From assembly GCA_023428425.1 (NCBI GenBank), contig JAEYYP010000431.1, forward strand, positions 1 to 24,738: a stretch of 24,738 nt of DNA. The letters run 5' to 3'. The notes under the pieces are model-generated. The model saw only the letters and a list, made by a program, of their open reading frames with translations, ran no database searches and had not been told where the DNA came from. Both the position numbers and the translations under genes were made by a program. Numbering within the stretch: the first letter of the stretch is position 1; every line of letters begins with the position of its first letter. Shown here one piece after another: positions 7,902-15,758 of this stretch. The stretch is from Pseudomonadota bacterium. Its GTDB lineage: Bacteria; Pseudomonadota; Alphaproteobacteria; Rhizobiales; Devosiaceae.

Positions 7902-10358
7902 CTAGACCGGCAGCATCAGGGTGTTCTCACGCGCGACCTCGGCGGCAAGGCCGGGGTCGTTGGCGTTGCGGGCGACGCGGATGACGAAGCGGCCCTTCTC
8001 CACCAGCCAGTGCTTTGCTCCGGGCGAGTAGAAGGCGAAGGCGCGATCGTCGAGCGCGATCTCGACCCGCCGTGTCTCTCCCGCCGCCAGCGCCACCTTG
8101 GCAAAGCCCTTGAGTTCCTTCTCCGGCCGCATCAGCGACGCTTCGGGATCCAAGACATAGACCTGCACCACATCGGAGCCGGTCCGGCCTCCGGTATTGG
8201 TCACATCGACCGACACCCTTGCGGCCGCGTCGGACTCGAAGCGCGATGCATCCACCGACAGGTTCGAGAGCGCGAACGTCGTGTACGAAAGGCCGAAGCC
8301 GAAGGGGAACATCGGGGCGATGCCCAGCCGGTCGTAGTGCCGATAGCCGATGAACAGGCCTTCCTCGTAGCGCACCTTGCCCTCGAGACCGGGATAGATC
8401 TCGCGGTCCTGCGAATGCACCGGATTGTCGTTCCAGCGCACCGGGAAACTCTGCGGCAGCCGTCCGCCGGGCTCGGCGGCACCCACCAGCACGTCGGCGA
8501 TGGCATTGCCCGCTTCCTGCCCCGGGTACCAGGCAGAGATCACGGCGGCGACCTTGTCGAGCCAGGGCATTTCCACTGGCCCACCCGATTGCAGCACCAC
8601 GACGGTGCGCGGGTTGGCGGCGGCGACCGCGGCCACCAGCTCGTTCTGGCGACCGGGTAGCGTGATATCGAGCAGGTCCGAGCCCTCGGTGTCCCATTCG
8701 CCGTTGCGACCGATGAAGACGACCGCTGTCTCGGCCTCGCGCGCCACGCGCACCGCTTCGGCGATCGCGTCGTCACCCAGCGGCCTGCCGATACCGGCGG
8801 CGAAGGCCGCAAGCCCGAGCGTTGCGAATTCCTTGGTGACGAACTCGATCACCACCTCATAGGCGCGACCGGCCTCGAGCGATATTTCGCCCACCACCTC
8901 GTCGCTGCCCTCCTCGAAGAAGGTGCGTCCCTTCTGCCAATTGGTCCAGTTGTCGGCGACGAGCCTGCCGTCGACGAGCAGTCGCGTCCGTCCGGCCGAG
9001 TAGATGCCGGCCCGGTGCACGCCACTTTCCTCGGGCGTGAACGAACCGGTCAGCCGCGCCGAAAAGTGTAGGGCATCGACCTTGCCGCCACCGACGAAGC
9101 CGATCCAGAAGGCCTGGGCCTCCTCTTGCGTCTCGACATGCACAGGCTCGCCCTCGAGAGCCTCATTGGCGAAGTACTCGACCTCGAACGGCCCGCGCAG
9201 CAGCGGCTCGAACCGATGATTGGTGGCGCCCACGGCATGGCTCAGCCGCTCCTCGCCGAGCGCCGAAACCAGCCCTTCCCATTGCGAGACGCGATAGTGC
9301 GGATTGAGCTGGGCCGAGCCGCCGCCCATGATCTGCGCGACCCTGGCATTGGGGCCGATGACGGCAACCTTGCCGGTGCCCGAGAGTGGCAGCACGCCGT
9401 CATTCTTCAGCAGCACGGCGCCCTCGGCACCGGCGCGACGGATGAGGGCACGATGCTCCGGCCGGTCATTGGCCCGCTCCTGCCATTCGCTGTGGTCGTC
9501 AAGTGCGCCGGTGCGCTCCATCAGGCGCAGGATGTTCAGCGCGCGTGTCCGCACCGTCTCCGCCGGGACTTCGCCCGCCGCCACGGCATCGATGAGCTTC
9601 TGGCCGCGATCGCGCGGCGGTCCGGGCATTTCGAGGTCGAGGCCGGCGTTCACCGTCGGCGCCGTCGAGTGCGAGCCGAACCAGTCCGACATCACCACGC
9701 CGTCATAGTGCCACTCGCGCCGCAGCACCTGGTCCAGCAGCCAGGGATTCTCGCTGGTGAAGGTGCCGTTGAGCCGGTTGTAGGAGCTCATGATGCCCCA
9801 GGTGCCGGCCACCTTCACGGCCGCTTCGAACGGTACGAGGTAGAGCTCGCGCATCGTCCGCTCGTCGATCTCCGAGCTGATCGTGGTGCGCTCGATCTCG
9901 CTCTCGTTGCCGACGAAGTGCTTGATCGTGGCCGAAATCCGCTGGCTCTGCAGTCCCTCGATCACGCCAACCGCCAGTGCTGCGGTGAGGAACGGGTCCT
10001 CCGAGTAACACTCGAAGTTGCGGCCGTTGGTCACCGAGCGGTGAAGGTTCACCGTCGGGGCGAGGCTCACGTGCGCGCCCTTAGACTTCACTTCCTCGGC
10101 CAGCGCCACGCCGATCTCGCGGACGAGACCGACATTCCACGTCGCGCCGAGCGCAATGCCGACCGGGAAGGCCGCCGACTTGACCCCGCCGATCAGCGAG
10201 CCGCCGCCGCGCGCGCCATTTGGCCCGTCGGTGACCCGCAGCTTCGGAATGCCGAGCCGCTCTATCGCCGGCAGCGACCAGAAATTTTCGCCCGACAGCA
10301 GGCTCACCTGCTCGTCGAGGGTCATCTCGTCGACGAGGTTCTCGATACGGTCGCTCAC
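7902..10358 (-). CDS. GH3 beta-glycosidase with PA14 insert
   Basis: An 818-residue family GH3 retaining beta-glycosidase, probably a beta-glucosidase or a related exo-enzyme. Order: GH3 N-terminal barrel with nucleophile Asp225 in VVMSDWFGS; first part of the C-terminal alpha/beta domain; an inserted PA14 domain (about residues 400-540, around GIYSAGRTRLLVDGRLVADN); the remainder of that domain with candidate acid/base Glu558 in EWDTEGSDLLDITLPGRQ; and a fibronectin-III-like C-terminus (ARVSVDVTNTGGRTGSDVVQ). No signal peptide, so it should be cytoplasmic. GTG at 10358 is chosen because GGAGA lies about 6 nt upstream; an in-frame ATG at 10409 overlaps the previous stop but has no ribosome site. 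Last gene of the transketolase/kinase/isomerase operon, so it likely trims beta-linked sugar from the same imported glycoside. The sugar specificity is not readable. Confidence 0.93.
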   Translation of the reverse strand: MSDRIENLVDEMTLDEQVSLLSGENFWSLPAIERLGIPKLRVTDGPNGARGGGSLIGGVKSAAFPVGIALGATWNVGLVREIGVALAEEVKSKGAHVSLAPTVNLHRSVTNGRNFECYSEDPFLTAALAVGVIEGLQSQRISATIKHFVGNESEIERTTISSEIDERTMRELYLVPFEAAVKVAGTWGIMSSYNRLNGTFTSENPWLLDQVLRREWHYDGVVMSDWFGSHSTAPTVNAGLDLEMPGPPRDRGQKLIDAVAAGEVPAETVRTRALNILRLMERTGALDDHSEWQERANDRPEHRALIRRAGAEGAVLLKNDGVLPLSGTGKVAVIGPNARVAQIMGGGSAQLNPHYRVSQWEGLVSALGEERLSHAVGATNHRFEPLLRGPFEVEYFANEALEGEPVHVETQEEAQAFWIGFVGGGKVDALHFSARLTGSFTPEESGVHRAGIYSAGRTRLLVDGRLVADNWTNWQKGRTFFEEGSDEVVGEISLEAGRAYEVVIEFVTKEFATLGLAAFAAGIGRPLGDDAIAEAVRVAREAETAVVFIGRNGEWDTEGSDLLDITLPGRQNELVAAVAAANPRTVVVLQSGGPVEMPWLDKVAAVISAWYPGQEAGNAIADVLVGAAEPGGRLPQSFPVRWNDNPVHSQDREIYPGLEGKVRYEEGLFIGYRHYDRLGIAPMFPFGFGLSYTTFALSNLSVDASRFESDAAARVSVDVTNTGGRTGSDVVQVYVLDPEASLMRPEKELKGFAKVALAAGETRRVEIALDDRAFAFYSPGAKHWLVEKGRFVIRVARNANDPGLAAEVARENTLMLPV

Positions 10359-10408
10359 GGCAGTCTCCGGGATAGGGCAGGCGGGGTTGATGCCCCGCCC
10401 GTAGCACA

Positions 10409-11386
10409 TCAGAACGCGCCGAACAGGGCCTTCTGCGCGATCTTCAGCGCCGCAATGGCATCATGCCGGCTCTGTGCTTCCTGAAGGGCGTCGACGTCGA
10501 GCGCGTCGAGGCCCTTGCCTGCCGCCTTGAGGAAGTCGATCGCGTGATTGGCCGTTGCCACGCTGTCGTCGCGGAATGGGAACTGGTCGAGCTGCCAGAC
10601 GCCTTCCCACTTGTTCTTCTTGAGCACGTAGAAGAACTCGAACAGTTCAATCGGATGCAGGCTGCCGGCGACCAGATCGTCGTCCCACGAGCGGTAGTTG
10701 TCGTTCACATCCATGCCGAACAGCCGGCCATAGTCGATGGCGAGCTGGGCGCTGTCGGCAGCAGATTCACCGCCCATGATGGCGTGGCCGAAGTCGAGCA
10801 GGATGCCGATATTCGGCAGGCCGATCTTCTCGATGCCGAGGATGGTGCGGGCCACCGAGCCGAAGCTCATGCGCACGCGCGGCTCGCGCGGCTTGTATTC
10901 GATGACGAACTTCAGATCCGGGTTTTCGCTGGCCAGCTGGCCGACGCCATCCAGCGAACGCTGCCATTGCGTGCTGTAGTCGACCTGGAAGGGATAATCC
11001 CAGCCGTCCTGGCCGGGCCACAGCTTCACATAGTCGGCCTTGTGGAATCGCACCACGTCGCAGGCGCGCGTGATCAACTCATGCGCGGCGCGGCGGACGC
11101 CGGCGTCGGGGTTGGTGAAGGCGCCCTTGGAGAACTCACGGGTATAGATTTCCGGCGTGATGCCGATGACGCCGAGCTTGTTCTTGTCCAGCGCCGCCTT
11201 GATCTGCTCGTCGCTGAATTCCCCGCCGAAGTACGGCCAGTTGAGGTCCACCACCGACAGGTCGCGCACTTGCCCGGCGAGGTCTATGGCGTCGAGGATG
11301 GTTCTCGGGGCGCCGTAGCCGTCGGTGGCGTATCGATCGAGATACGTCGCAAAGTGCCAGATGCCGGCACCGAAGCGTTGAGCCAT
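10409..11386 (-). CDS. Xylose-isomerase-like TIM-barrel sugar isomerase (candidate D-apiose isomerase)
   Basis: A 325-residue soluble protein of the xylose isomerase-like/AP-endonuclease-2 TIM-barrel superfamily. Candidate metal and substrate residues are Glu163 and Lys165 (FVIEYKP), Asp198 and His201 (LLDFGHA), Asp226 and Asp228 (GMDVND) and Asp267 (WQLDQFPF); LWPGQDGWDYPFQVDY (122-137) is a further conserved-looking segment. The ATG at 11386 is preferred over a longer reading from 11482 because GGGAGG lies a few bases before it and the extension would run into the kinase gene. It sits 13 bp after the FGGY kinase gene, in the operon with the split transketolase. By context it would interconvert an aldose and a ketose before phosphorylation, such as apiose and apulose. 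Another aldose, or an epimerase role, remains possible. Confidence 0.85.
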   Translation of the reverse strand: MAQRFGAGIWHFATYLDRYATDGYGAPRTILDAIDLAGQVRDLSVVDLNWPYFGGEFSDEQIKAALDKNKLGVIGITPEIYTREFSKGAFTNPDAGVRRAAHELITRACDVVRFHKADYVKLWPGQDGWDYPFQVDYSTQWQRSLDGVGQLASENPDLKFVIEYKPREPRVRMSFGSVARTILGIEKIGLPNIGILLDFGHAIMGGESAADSAQLAIDYGRLFGMDVNDNYRSWDDDLVAGSLHPIELFEFFYVLKKNKWEGVWQLDQFPFRDDSVATANHAIDFLKAAGKGLDALDVDALQEAQSRHDAIAALKIAQKALFGAF

Positions 11387-11399
11387 GAGGTTCCTCCCA

Positions 11400-12881
11400 C
11401 TAATTGGCTGTCGAGTTGATTGGCGTGTGCAAGGTCCTGGAGACTGCGGACCGCCAGCGAGCGCGGCTGTCGCTCCTCTCATCGGGCGACATGGAGGGTT
11501 CGAAGCGGGTCGCGCCCGGCACGATGGGCACCGCGGCGCCGAGGCCGGTAAACGCCATGGCGGCGGCGCCGAGCGCGCTGACTTCGGGGGCCCGCGAGGT
11601 GACCACCGGGCGGTTGATCAGGTCGGCCTGGAACTGCATCAGGAAATCATTGCGGGATGCGCCGCCATCGGCCCGTAACTGGCTCATCGGGCTGCCGATG
11701 TCGTCTTCCATGGCGCTAAAGACGTCGGTCACCTGGAAGGCGATCGCTTCGAGGGCGGCGCGGGCAAGGTGCGCGGGCCTGGTGCCCAGCGACAGCCCGG
11801 TGATCGTCCCGCGTGCATCGTCGCGCCAGTGCGGCGCACCCATGCCGACGAGGGCGGGCACGAAGGCAACGCCGTTGCTATTGTCCACGGTGTAGGCGAG
11901 CGCGCTCAGGGCTTCGGCGTCCGGGAGGTTCAGCATGTCGGCCATGAAGGCGGCTGCCTGGCCAGATACCGAAATGTTGCCTTCGAGCGCATAGGCAACC
12001 CCGGCCGATGTGCTCCAGGCGATCGTACCGGAGAGACCGTGGCTGGAGCTGACTCGCTCGGCGGTGAGGGTCATCAGCGAGGAACCGGTGCCGTAGGTTG
12101 CCTTGACCGTCCCCGGAACACGGACGCCGTGCCCGAACAGCGCAGCGTGGGAATCACCCATCATGGCGTGGATCGGGGTGCCGCCGGGCAGGGCGGTGGC
12201 GCCCTCCGCCACCTCGCCGAAGCGACTGTCGGACGGCAGCACCGTCGGCAGCAGGTTCAGCGGCACGTCGAACAGTTCAGCCAGCCGCTTGTCCCAGCTC
12301 AGCGTGGCGGTGTTGAAGAGCTGGGTGCGCGAGGCGTTCGAGTGGTCGGTGGCATGTACCTTGCCGCCGGTAAGGTTCCACAACAGCCACGAATCCACCG
12401 TGCCGACGCGGAGCTTTCCTGCCGTCGCCTCGGCCCGGGCAGCCGGCAACTCATCGAGCAGCCAGGCGATCTTGGCGGCGGGGAACAGTGGGTCGAGCGC
12501 CAGTCCGGTCCGTTCGTTGATCTCGTCCGCGTGGCCGGCGGCACGCAGGTGAGCGCAACGATCCGCCGATCGCCGGCACTGCCAGATGACTGCGGGGCCA
12601 ATCGGCCGCCCGGTCTCGGCGTCCCATAGCAGGATTGTCTCGCGCTGATTGGAGATTGCGACGGCAGCGATCGGTTCGCCGATCTCACCGACGACCTTCG
12701 CGATGACCTCGCGCACACTGCCCCATATGTCGAGCGGTGACTGCTCGGCCCAGCCGGGCTGTGGATAGTGGACATGCATGGCCTTTGAAGCCTGCGCAAC
12801 GATGGTGCCGTCCGACCGCACCGCCAATGCCTTGGTGTTGGTTGTGCCCTGGTCGATGGCGAGAACCAGCCCCGTGGTCAT
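11400..12881 (-). CDS. FGGY-family carbohydrate kinase (candidate apulose kinase)
   Basis: A 493-residue FGGY kinase of the glycerol-kinase-like subgroup, which would phosphorylate a ketose or polyol with ATP. The phosphate-binding motif AIDQGTTNTKALAV begins at residue 8 (Asp10). The catalytic Asp is probably Asp243 in MMGDSHAALFGHG. The adenosine-binding region is seen at ATYGTGSSLMTLT and DGGASRNDFLMQFQADL. Length matches the family. Its start overlaps the stop of the transketolase C-terminal gene (ATGA, 12878-12881), so the two are translationally coupled. In the transketolase route for D-apiose, a FGGY kinase makes apulose 4-phosphate; the gene order suggests that role here, but glycerol, erythrulose or another ketose cannot be excluded by sequence. 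Confidence 0.93.
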   Translation of the reverse strand: MTTGLVLAIDQGTTNTKALAVRSDGTIVAQASKAMHVHYPQPGWAEQSPLDIWGSVREVIAKVVGEIGEPIAAVAISNQRETILLWDAETGRPIGPAVIWQCRRSADRCAHLRAAGHADEINERTGLALDPLFPAAKIAWLLDELPAARAEATAGKLRVGTVDSWLLWNLTGGKVHATDHSNASRTQLFNTATLSWDKRLAELFDVPLNLLPTVLPSDSRFGEVAEGATALPGGTPIHAMMGDSHAALFGHGVRVPGTVKATYGTGSSLMTLTAERVSSSHGLSGTIAWSTSAGVAYALEGNISVSGQAAAFMADMLNLPDAEALSALAYTVDNSNGVAFVPALVGMGAPHWRDDARGTITGLSLGTRPAHLARAALEAIAFQVTDVFSAMEDDIGSPMSQLRADGGASRNDFLMQFQADLINRPVVTSRAPEVSALGAAAMAFTGLGAAVPIVPGATRFEPSMSPDERSDSRARWRSAVSRTLHTPINSTAN

Positions 12882-13831
12882 TTGCGCTTCAGCGTCGCGC
12901 GGACATTCTCGGCGATCCCCGCGGCGGTCAGGCCGAAGTGCTCCATCAGGAACTCGACGGAACCGGTTGGGACGAAACCGGGGAAGCCCATGATCTTCAT
13001 CGGCACCGGCCGGTGTGAGGCGACGACTTCGGCCACCGCGCCGCCAAGCCCGCCACGCACCGAGTGCTCCTCGACCGTGACGATGGCGCCGGTCTCGGCT
13101 GCCGCGAGGATGGCCTCTTCGTCCAGCGGGTTGACCGTCGACATGTTGAGCACCCGCGCCGAAATGCCCTCCGTCGCCAGGACTGACGCCGCTTCAACCG
13201 CTCTGTGCACCATGGTGCCATTGGAAATGATGGCGATATCGCCGCCCTCGACCAGCGTCTCGGCCTTGCCGATCTCGAACCTCGGGTTCTTTCGTTCTAG
13301 CGCCGGTACCGGCATGCGGCTCACCCGCACGAACACCGGGCCATCCATCGCCGCTGCCGCGCGGATTGCCTGCTCGGTCTCCCACGGGTCCGAGGGCACG
13401 ATCAGCGTCAGGTTGTTGAGCAGGCGCAGCCAGGCCATGTCCTCAATGGAGTGATGGGTCGGGCCGAGTTCGCCGTAGGCGATGCCGCTCGACTGGCCGA
13501 TCAGCTTCACGTTGACATTGGAGTAGGCGATGTCGGCCTTGATCTGCTCGAGCGCCCGACCGGTCAGAAAACACGAGGCCGCCGAAACGAACGGCACCTT
13601 GCCGCCATTGGCGAGCCCCGCGCCGACGGCGACCACTGTCTGCTCGGCGATGCCGACATTGACCATGCGCTCGGGGAAGCGCTTGCGGAAGTTCACCAGC
13701 TTGGACGAACCGACGCTGTCGCTCACCACCGTGACGATGCGGGGGTCGTTTTCGGCGAGGGATTCGATCGTCTGCGAGAAGGCGTCGCGACAATCGAAGT
13801 ATCCGGTCTTTGCTGCAGCGGCCGCCGACAT
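12878..13831 (-). CDS. Transketolase C-terminal subunit (candidate apulose-4-phosphate transketolase)
   Basis: A 317-residue protein corresponding to the pyrimidine-binding and C-terminal domains of transketolase. The thiamine-activating glutamate is Glu63 in VNVGIAEQ. SSGIAYGELGPTHHSIEDMAWL and the C-terminal transketolase domain (GAIVTVEEHSVRGGLGGAVAEV) follow. The ATG at 13831 is chosen because it overlaps the stop of the N-terminal subunit gene by one base (TGATG); an open frame continues upstream to 14608 but only as a shadow of that gene. It must pair with the N-terminal subunit to form an active enzyme. Two-gene transketolases occur in ordinary pentose metabolism too, but AptA/AptB-type enzymes acting on apulose 4-phosphate have this split form and this kinase/isomerase neighbourhood. 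Confidence 0.92.
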   Translation of the reverse strand: MSAAAAAKTGYFDCRDAFSQTIESLAENDPRIVTVVSDSVGSSKLVNFRKRFPERMVNVGIAEQTVVAVGAGLANGGKVPFVSAASCFLTGRALEQIKADIAYSNVNVKLIGQSSGIAYGELGPTHHSIEDMAWLRLLNNLTLIVPSDPWETEQAIRAAAAMDGPVFVRVSRMPVPALERKNPRFEIGKAETLVEGGDIAIISNGTMVHRAVEAASVLATEGISARVLNMSTVNPLDEEAILAAAETGAIVTVEEHSVRGGLGGAVAEVVASHRPVPMKIMGFPGFVPTGSVEFLMEHFGLTAAGIAENVRATLKRK

Positions 13832-14673
13832 CACACCAGCTCCCGCATGGCTTGCTCGTACTGTTCCTTGTTGGGCACGCCATGGTGCCAGGCGACGTTG
13901 TCGTGCATGAAGCTGACGCCCTTGCCCTTGAAGGTGTTGGCGACGACGCAGAGCGGCTTGCCCCGCCCCTTCGGCGAGGCGCGTAGCACATCGTAGAGTT
14001 GCTGGTGGTCGTGCCCATCGACGACTTCGACATGCCAGCCGAAGGCGCGCCACTTGTCGTCCAGCGGATCGAGGCTCGCTGTCTCCTCGGTGCGCGCGCC
14101 CTGCTGCAGGCGGTTGCGGTCGATGATCAACGTCAGGTTCTCCAGCTTGCGGTGGCCGGCCGTGAGCGCGGCCTCCCAGTTGGAGCCTTCCTGCAACTCG
14201 CCGTCGCCGGTGAGCACGAAGGTGCGGAAGTCGGCATTGTCGATCTGGCCGGCGATGGCGATGCCGGTGGCGACCGGCAGGCCGTGGCCGAGCGGACCGG
14301 TATTGGTCTCGACCCCCGGCAGGTAGTTGCGGTTCGGGTGGCCGTTGAGTTTGGACAGCGGCTGCATGTAGGTGTCGAGTTCGGCCTCGGGGAAATAGCC
14401 GGCACCAGCGAGCACGGCGTAGAAGGCGCCGGTGCAGTGGCCCTTGCTCATCACGAAGCGATCGCGATGGGGGTCGCGCGGTTGCGCGGAATCGAAGCGC
14501 AGGACGCCGAAATAGAGGGTGGCGAGCACGTCGGCGGCGCTGAAGTCGCCGCCGGGGTGACCCAGCTGCGCCTCGTAGACCATGCGGAAGCTGCGACGGC
14601 GGATCCACAGGGCCTTTTCGCGGATCAGGGCGATGGGATCGTTGTGGCGATCGGTGGCTGCCAGACTGGACAC
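13831..14673 (-). CDS. Transketolase N-terminal subunit (thiamine diphosphate-binding half)
   Basis: A 280-residue N-terminal half of transketolase. The thiamine diphosphate motif spans residues 156-187, from GDGELQEGSNW to IIDRN. Other family marks are LGHPGGDFSAADVLATLYF, FVMSKGHCTGAFYAVL and NTGPLGHGLPVATGIAIA. The start is GTG at 14673, with AGGA 7 nt upstream. First gene of the five-gene minus-strand operon; its 3' end overlaps the gene for the C-terminal half by one base. Together they should move a two-carbon (glycolaldehyde) unit from a ketose phosphate to glyceraldehyde 3-phosphate. An operator-like array lies 50-90 bp upstream. Confidence 0.92.
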   Translation of the reverse strand: MSSLAATDRHNDPIALIREKALWIRRRSFRMVYEAQLGHPGGDFSAADVLATLYFGVLRFDSAQPRDPHRDRFVMSKGHCTGAFYAVLAGAGYFPEAELDTYMQPLSKLNGHPNRNYLPGVETNTGPLGHGLPVATGIAIAGQIDNADFRTFVLTGDGELQEGSNWEAALTAGHRKLENLTLIIDRNRLQQGARTEETASLDPLDDKWRAFGWHVEVVDGHDHQQLYDVLRASPKGRGKPLCVVANTFKGKGVSFMHDNVAWHHGVPNKEQYEQAMRELV

Positions 14674-14723
14674 GTGCTTTTCCTGAGGCTCGATGCTGGA
14701 CGGAGGTTTACCGTCGCGTCAGC

Positions 14724-14762
14724 TTTCGTGCAATGCCGAAAATTTTCGTTTGTTATCGTTTT
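14724..14762. promoter_or_regulatory. Operator-like array upstream of the transketolase operon (probable DeoR sites)
   Basis: CG dinucleotides fall at 14727, 14737, 14747 and 14757, exactly 10 bp apart, within CTTTCGTG, TGCCGAAA, TTTTCGTTT and TATCGTTTT. This T-rich block stands out from the GC-rich surroundings. Helically phased TTTCGTT-like direct repeats are the kind of site bound by DeoR-family repressors such as AgaR. A related array lies before deoR. It overlaps the candidate promoter of the transketolase operon. Confidence 0.6.
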
Positions 14763-14770
14763 GCGCGCAA
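14742..14770 (-). promoter_or_regulatory. Candidate promoter of the transketolase operon
   Basis: On the minus strand, TTGCGC (14765-14770) and GAAAAT (14742-14747) are separated by 17 bp, matching 3/6 and 4/6 of the sigma-70 consensus. Transcription would begin near 14735, about 60 nt before the GTG start. The repeat array covers the spacer, -10 and start site, which would suit repression. The consensus match is weak. Confidence 0.3.
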
Positions 14771-14791
14771 ACGAGGTACCCGGCCCAGCTC

Positions 14792-15580
14792 CTAGGCGAC
14801 GATGACGTCGATGCCCTTGGCCTCGAAGCCCTTGCGGTCCTCGTCGGAAATTCCGTCATCGGTGATCAGGGTGTGGATCAGGTCGATACTGCCGAGCGAC
14901 GAGAAGGACATGCGGCCGATCTTGGTGGAATCGGCGAGCAGATAGACATGCGAGGCGGCCTTGATCATGGCGCGCTTCACGTAGATGTCCCCGATTGCGG
15001 GATAGGTAAGCCCGGCCTCGAACGAAATACCGGCCGTGGCGAGAAAGAGCTTCTCGGCATAGATGCCGACGAAGAACTCGACCGACTTCTCACCCGACAG
15101 CGACAGGGTGGGCGCCTTGAACTGGCCGGCCGGCATGTGGACCGTGTTGGTCGGGTTGCCGCCCAGCATCAGCGCGATGTTGAGCGCGTTGGTGATGATG
15201 TTGAGGTACTGCTTGGAACGCAGGTTTTCCGCGAACTGGCTGGTGGTGGTGCCTGAATCGATGATGATCGTTTCGTTGTCGGCCACCAGCGCCGCCGCCG
15301 CGGCCCCGATCTTGCGCTTGCGATCCATGTTCTCGACGTGGTGGAGCGACAGCGACTCCACCTGCTGCGGCACGGACTTGAGGTAGGCGCCTCCGTGCTC
15401 GCGGGTGACGTAGCCATCGCTTTCGAGTTTTTCGAGATCCTGCCGGATCGTCGCCTCGGTGACGCCGAAAGCCGCGGACAAATCTCGGACCCGGGCGCTG
15501 CCCTCTTCCTGGAGCCACTCGAGAATCTTGCGGCGCCGCGGCTCGGCCAAGAGGTTCTGTCGTCCGCCGCCATCTGCCAT
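14792..15580 (-). CDS. DeoR-family transcriptional regulator
   Basis: A 262-residue DeoR-family repressor of normal length. The N-terminal winged helix-turn-helix is seen in RRRKILEWLQEEGSARVRDL and VTEATIRQDLEKLESDGYV. The DeoRC sensor domain, which usually binds a phosphorylated sugar, contains DSGTTTSQFAENL, TNALNIALML and the TAGISFEAGLTYP segment. The ATG at 15580 is selected because AAGGA lies about 10 nt upstream and the N-terminus then matches the family; the frame stays open to 15916 without any family similarity. It sits between the transketolase operon, which it precedes on the same strand, and the divergent transporter operon. Phased repeats on both sides suggest it controls both and itself. 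Likely inducers are sugar phosphates of the pathway, such as apulose 4-phosphate (inference). Confidence 0.93.
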   Translation of the reverse strand: MADGGGRQNLLAEPRRRKILEWLQEEGSARVRDLSAAFGVTEATIRQDLEKLESDGYVTREHGGAYLKSVPQQVESLSLHHVENMDRKRKIGAAAAALVADNETIIIDSGTTTSQFAENLRSKQYLNIITNALNIALMLGGNPTNTVHMPAGQFKAPTLSLSGEKSVEFFVGIYAEKLFLATAGISFEAGLTYPAIGDIYVKRAMIKAASHVYLLADSTKIGRMSFSSLGSIDLIHTLITDDGISDEDRKGFEAKGIDVIVA

Positions 15581-15628
15581 AGTTCTCAATTCCTTACGTC
15601 TCGACGGCAACCCATGCCGCCTTGCGAA

Positions 15629-15657
15629 TGCATAGTGCATGTCCACAATCCTCGCAA
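15629..15657 (-). promoter_or_regulatory. Candidate promoter of the deoR-type gene
   Basis: On the minus strand, TTGCGA (15652-15657) and TATGCA (15629-15634) are separated by 17 bp, giving a leader of about 40 nt before the ATG at 15580. The match to consensus is partial, and the nearest phased repeats are roughly 70 bp further upstream. Confidence 0.25.
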
Positions 15658-15716
15658 ACCGCAAGCAGATGACCTTCCGAACGGGCATTGACTTGCCCAT
15701 TTTGACGTCGTAGCTC

Positions 15717-15746
15717 TTGGCAATCGCAAAAAAACGAAAATACACG
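15717..15746 (+). promoter_or_regulatory. Candidate promoter of the Opp-like transporter operon
   Basis: TTGGCA at 15717-15722 (5/6 to the -35 consensus) is followed after 18 bp by TACACG (15741-15746, 3/6). The phased CG repeats at 15725, 15735 and 15745 lie between and across the two boxes, a plausible layout for repression by the adjacent DeoR protein. Confidence 0.3.
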
Positions 15747-15758
15747 AAAGTCGTTCGG
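15723..15758. promoter_or_regulatory. Operator-like array between deoR and the transporter operon (probable DeoR sites)
   Basis: CG dinucleotides at 15725, 15735 and 15745 are 10 bp apart, with another at 15756. On the minus strand the block reads as TTTCGTG, TTTTCGTTT and TTGCGAT. TTTCGTG and TTTTCGTTT both also occur before the transketolase operon. The shared words and spacing suggest one regulator for both operons, most simply the DeoR-family protein encoded alongside. Confidence 0.6.

Noticed and set aside
9126..10484. Plus-strand open frame of about 450 codons opposite the GH3 gene
   Set aside because: Antisense shadow; the GH3 frame carries catalytic motifs across the same bases.
13831..14608. 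N-terminal extension of the transketolase C-terminal gene
   Set aside because: It overlaps the N-terminal subunit gene in another frame and is arginine/proline-rich shadow sequence; the TGATG junction gives the natural start at 13831.
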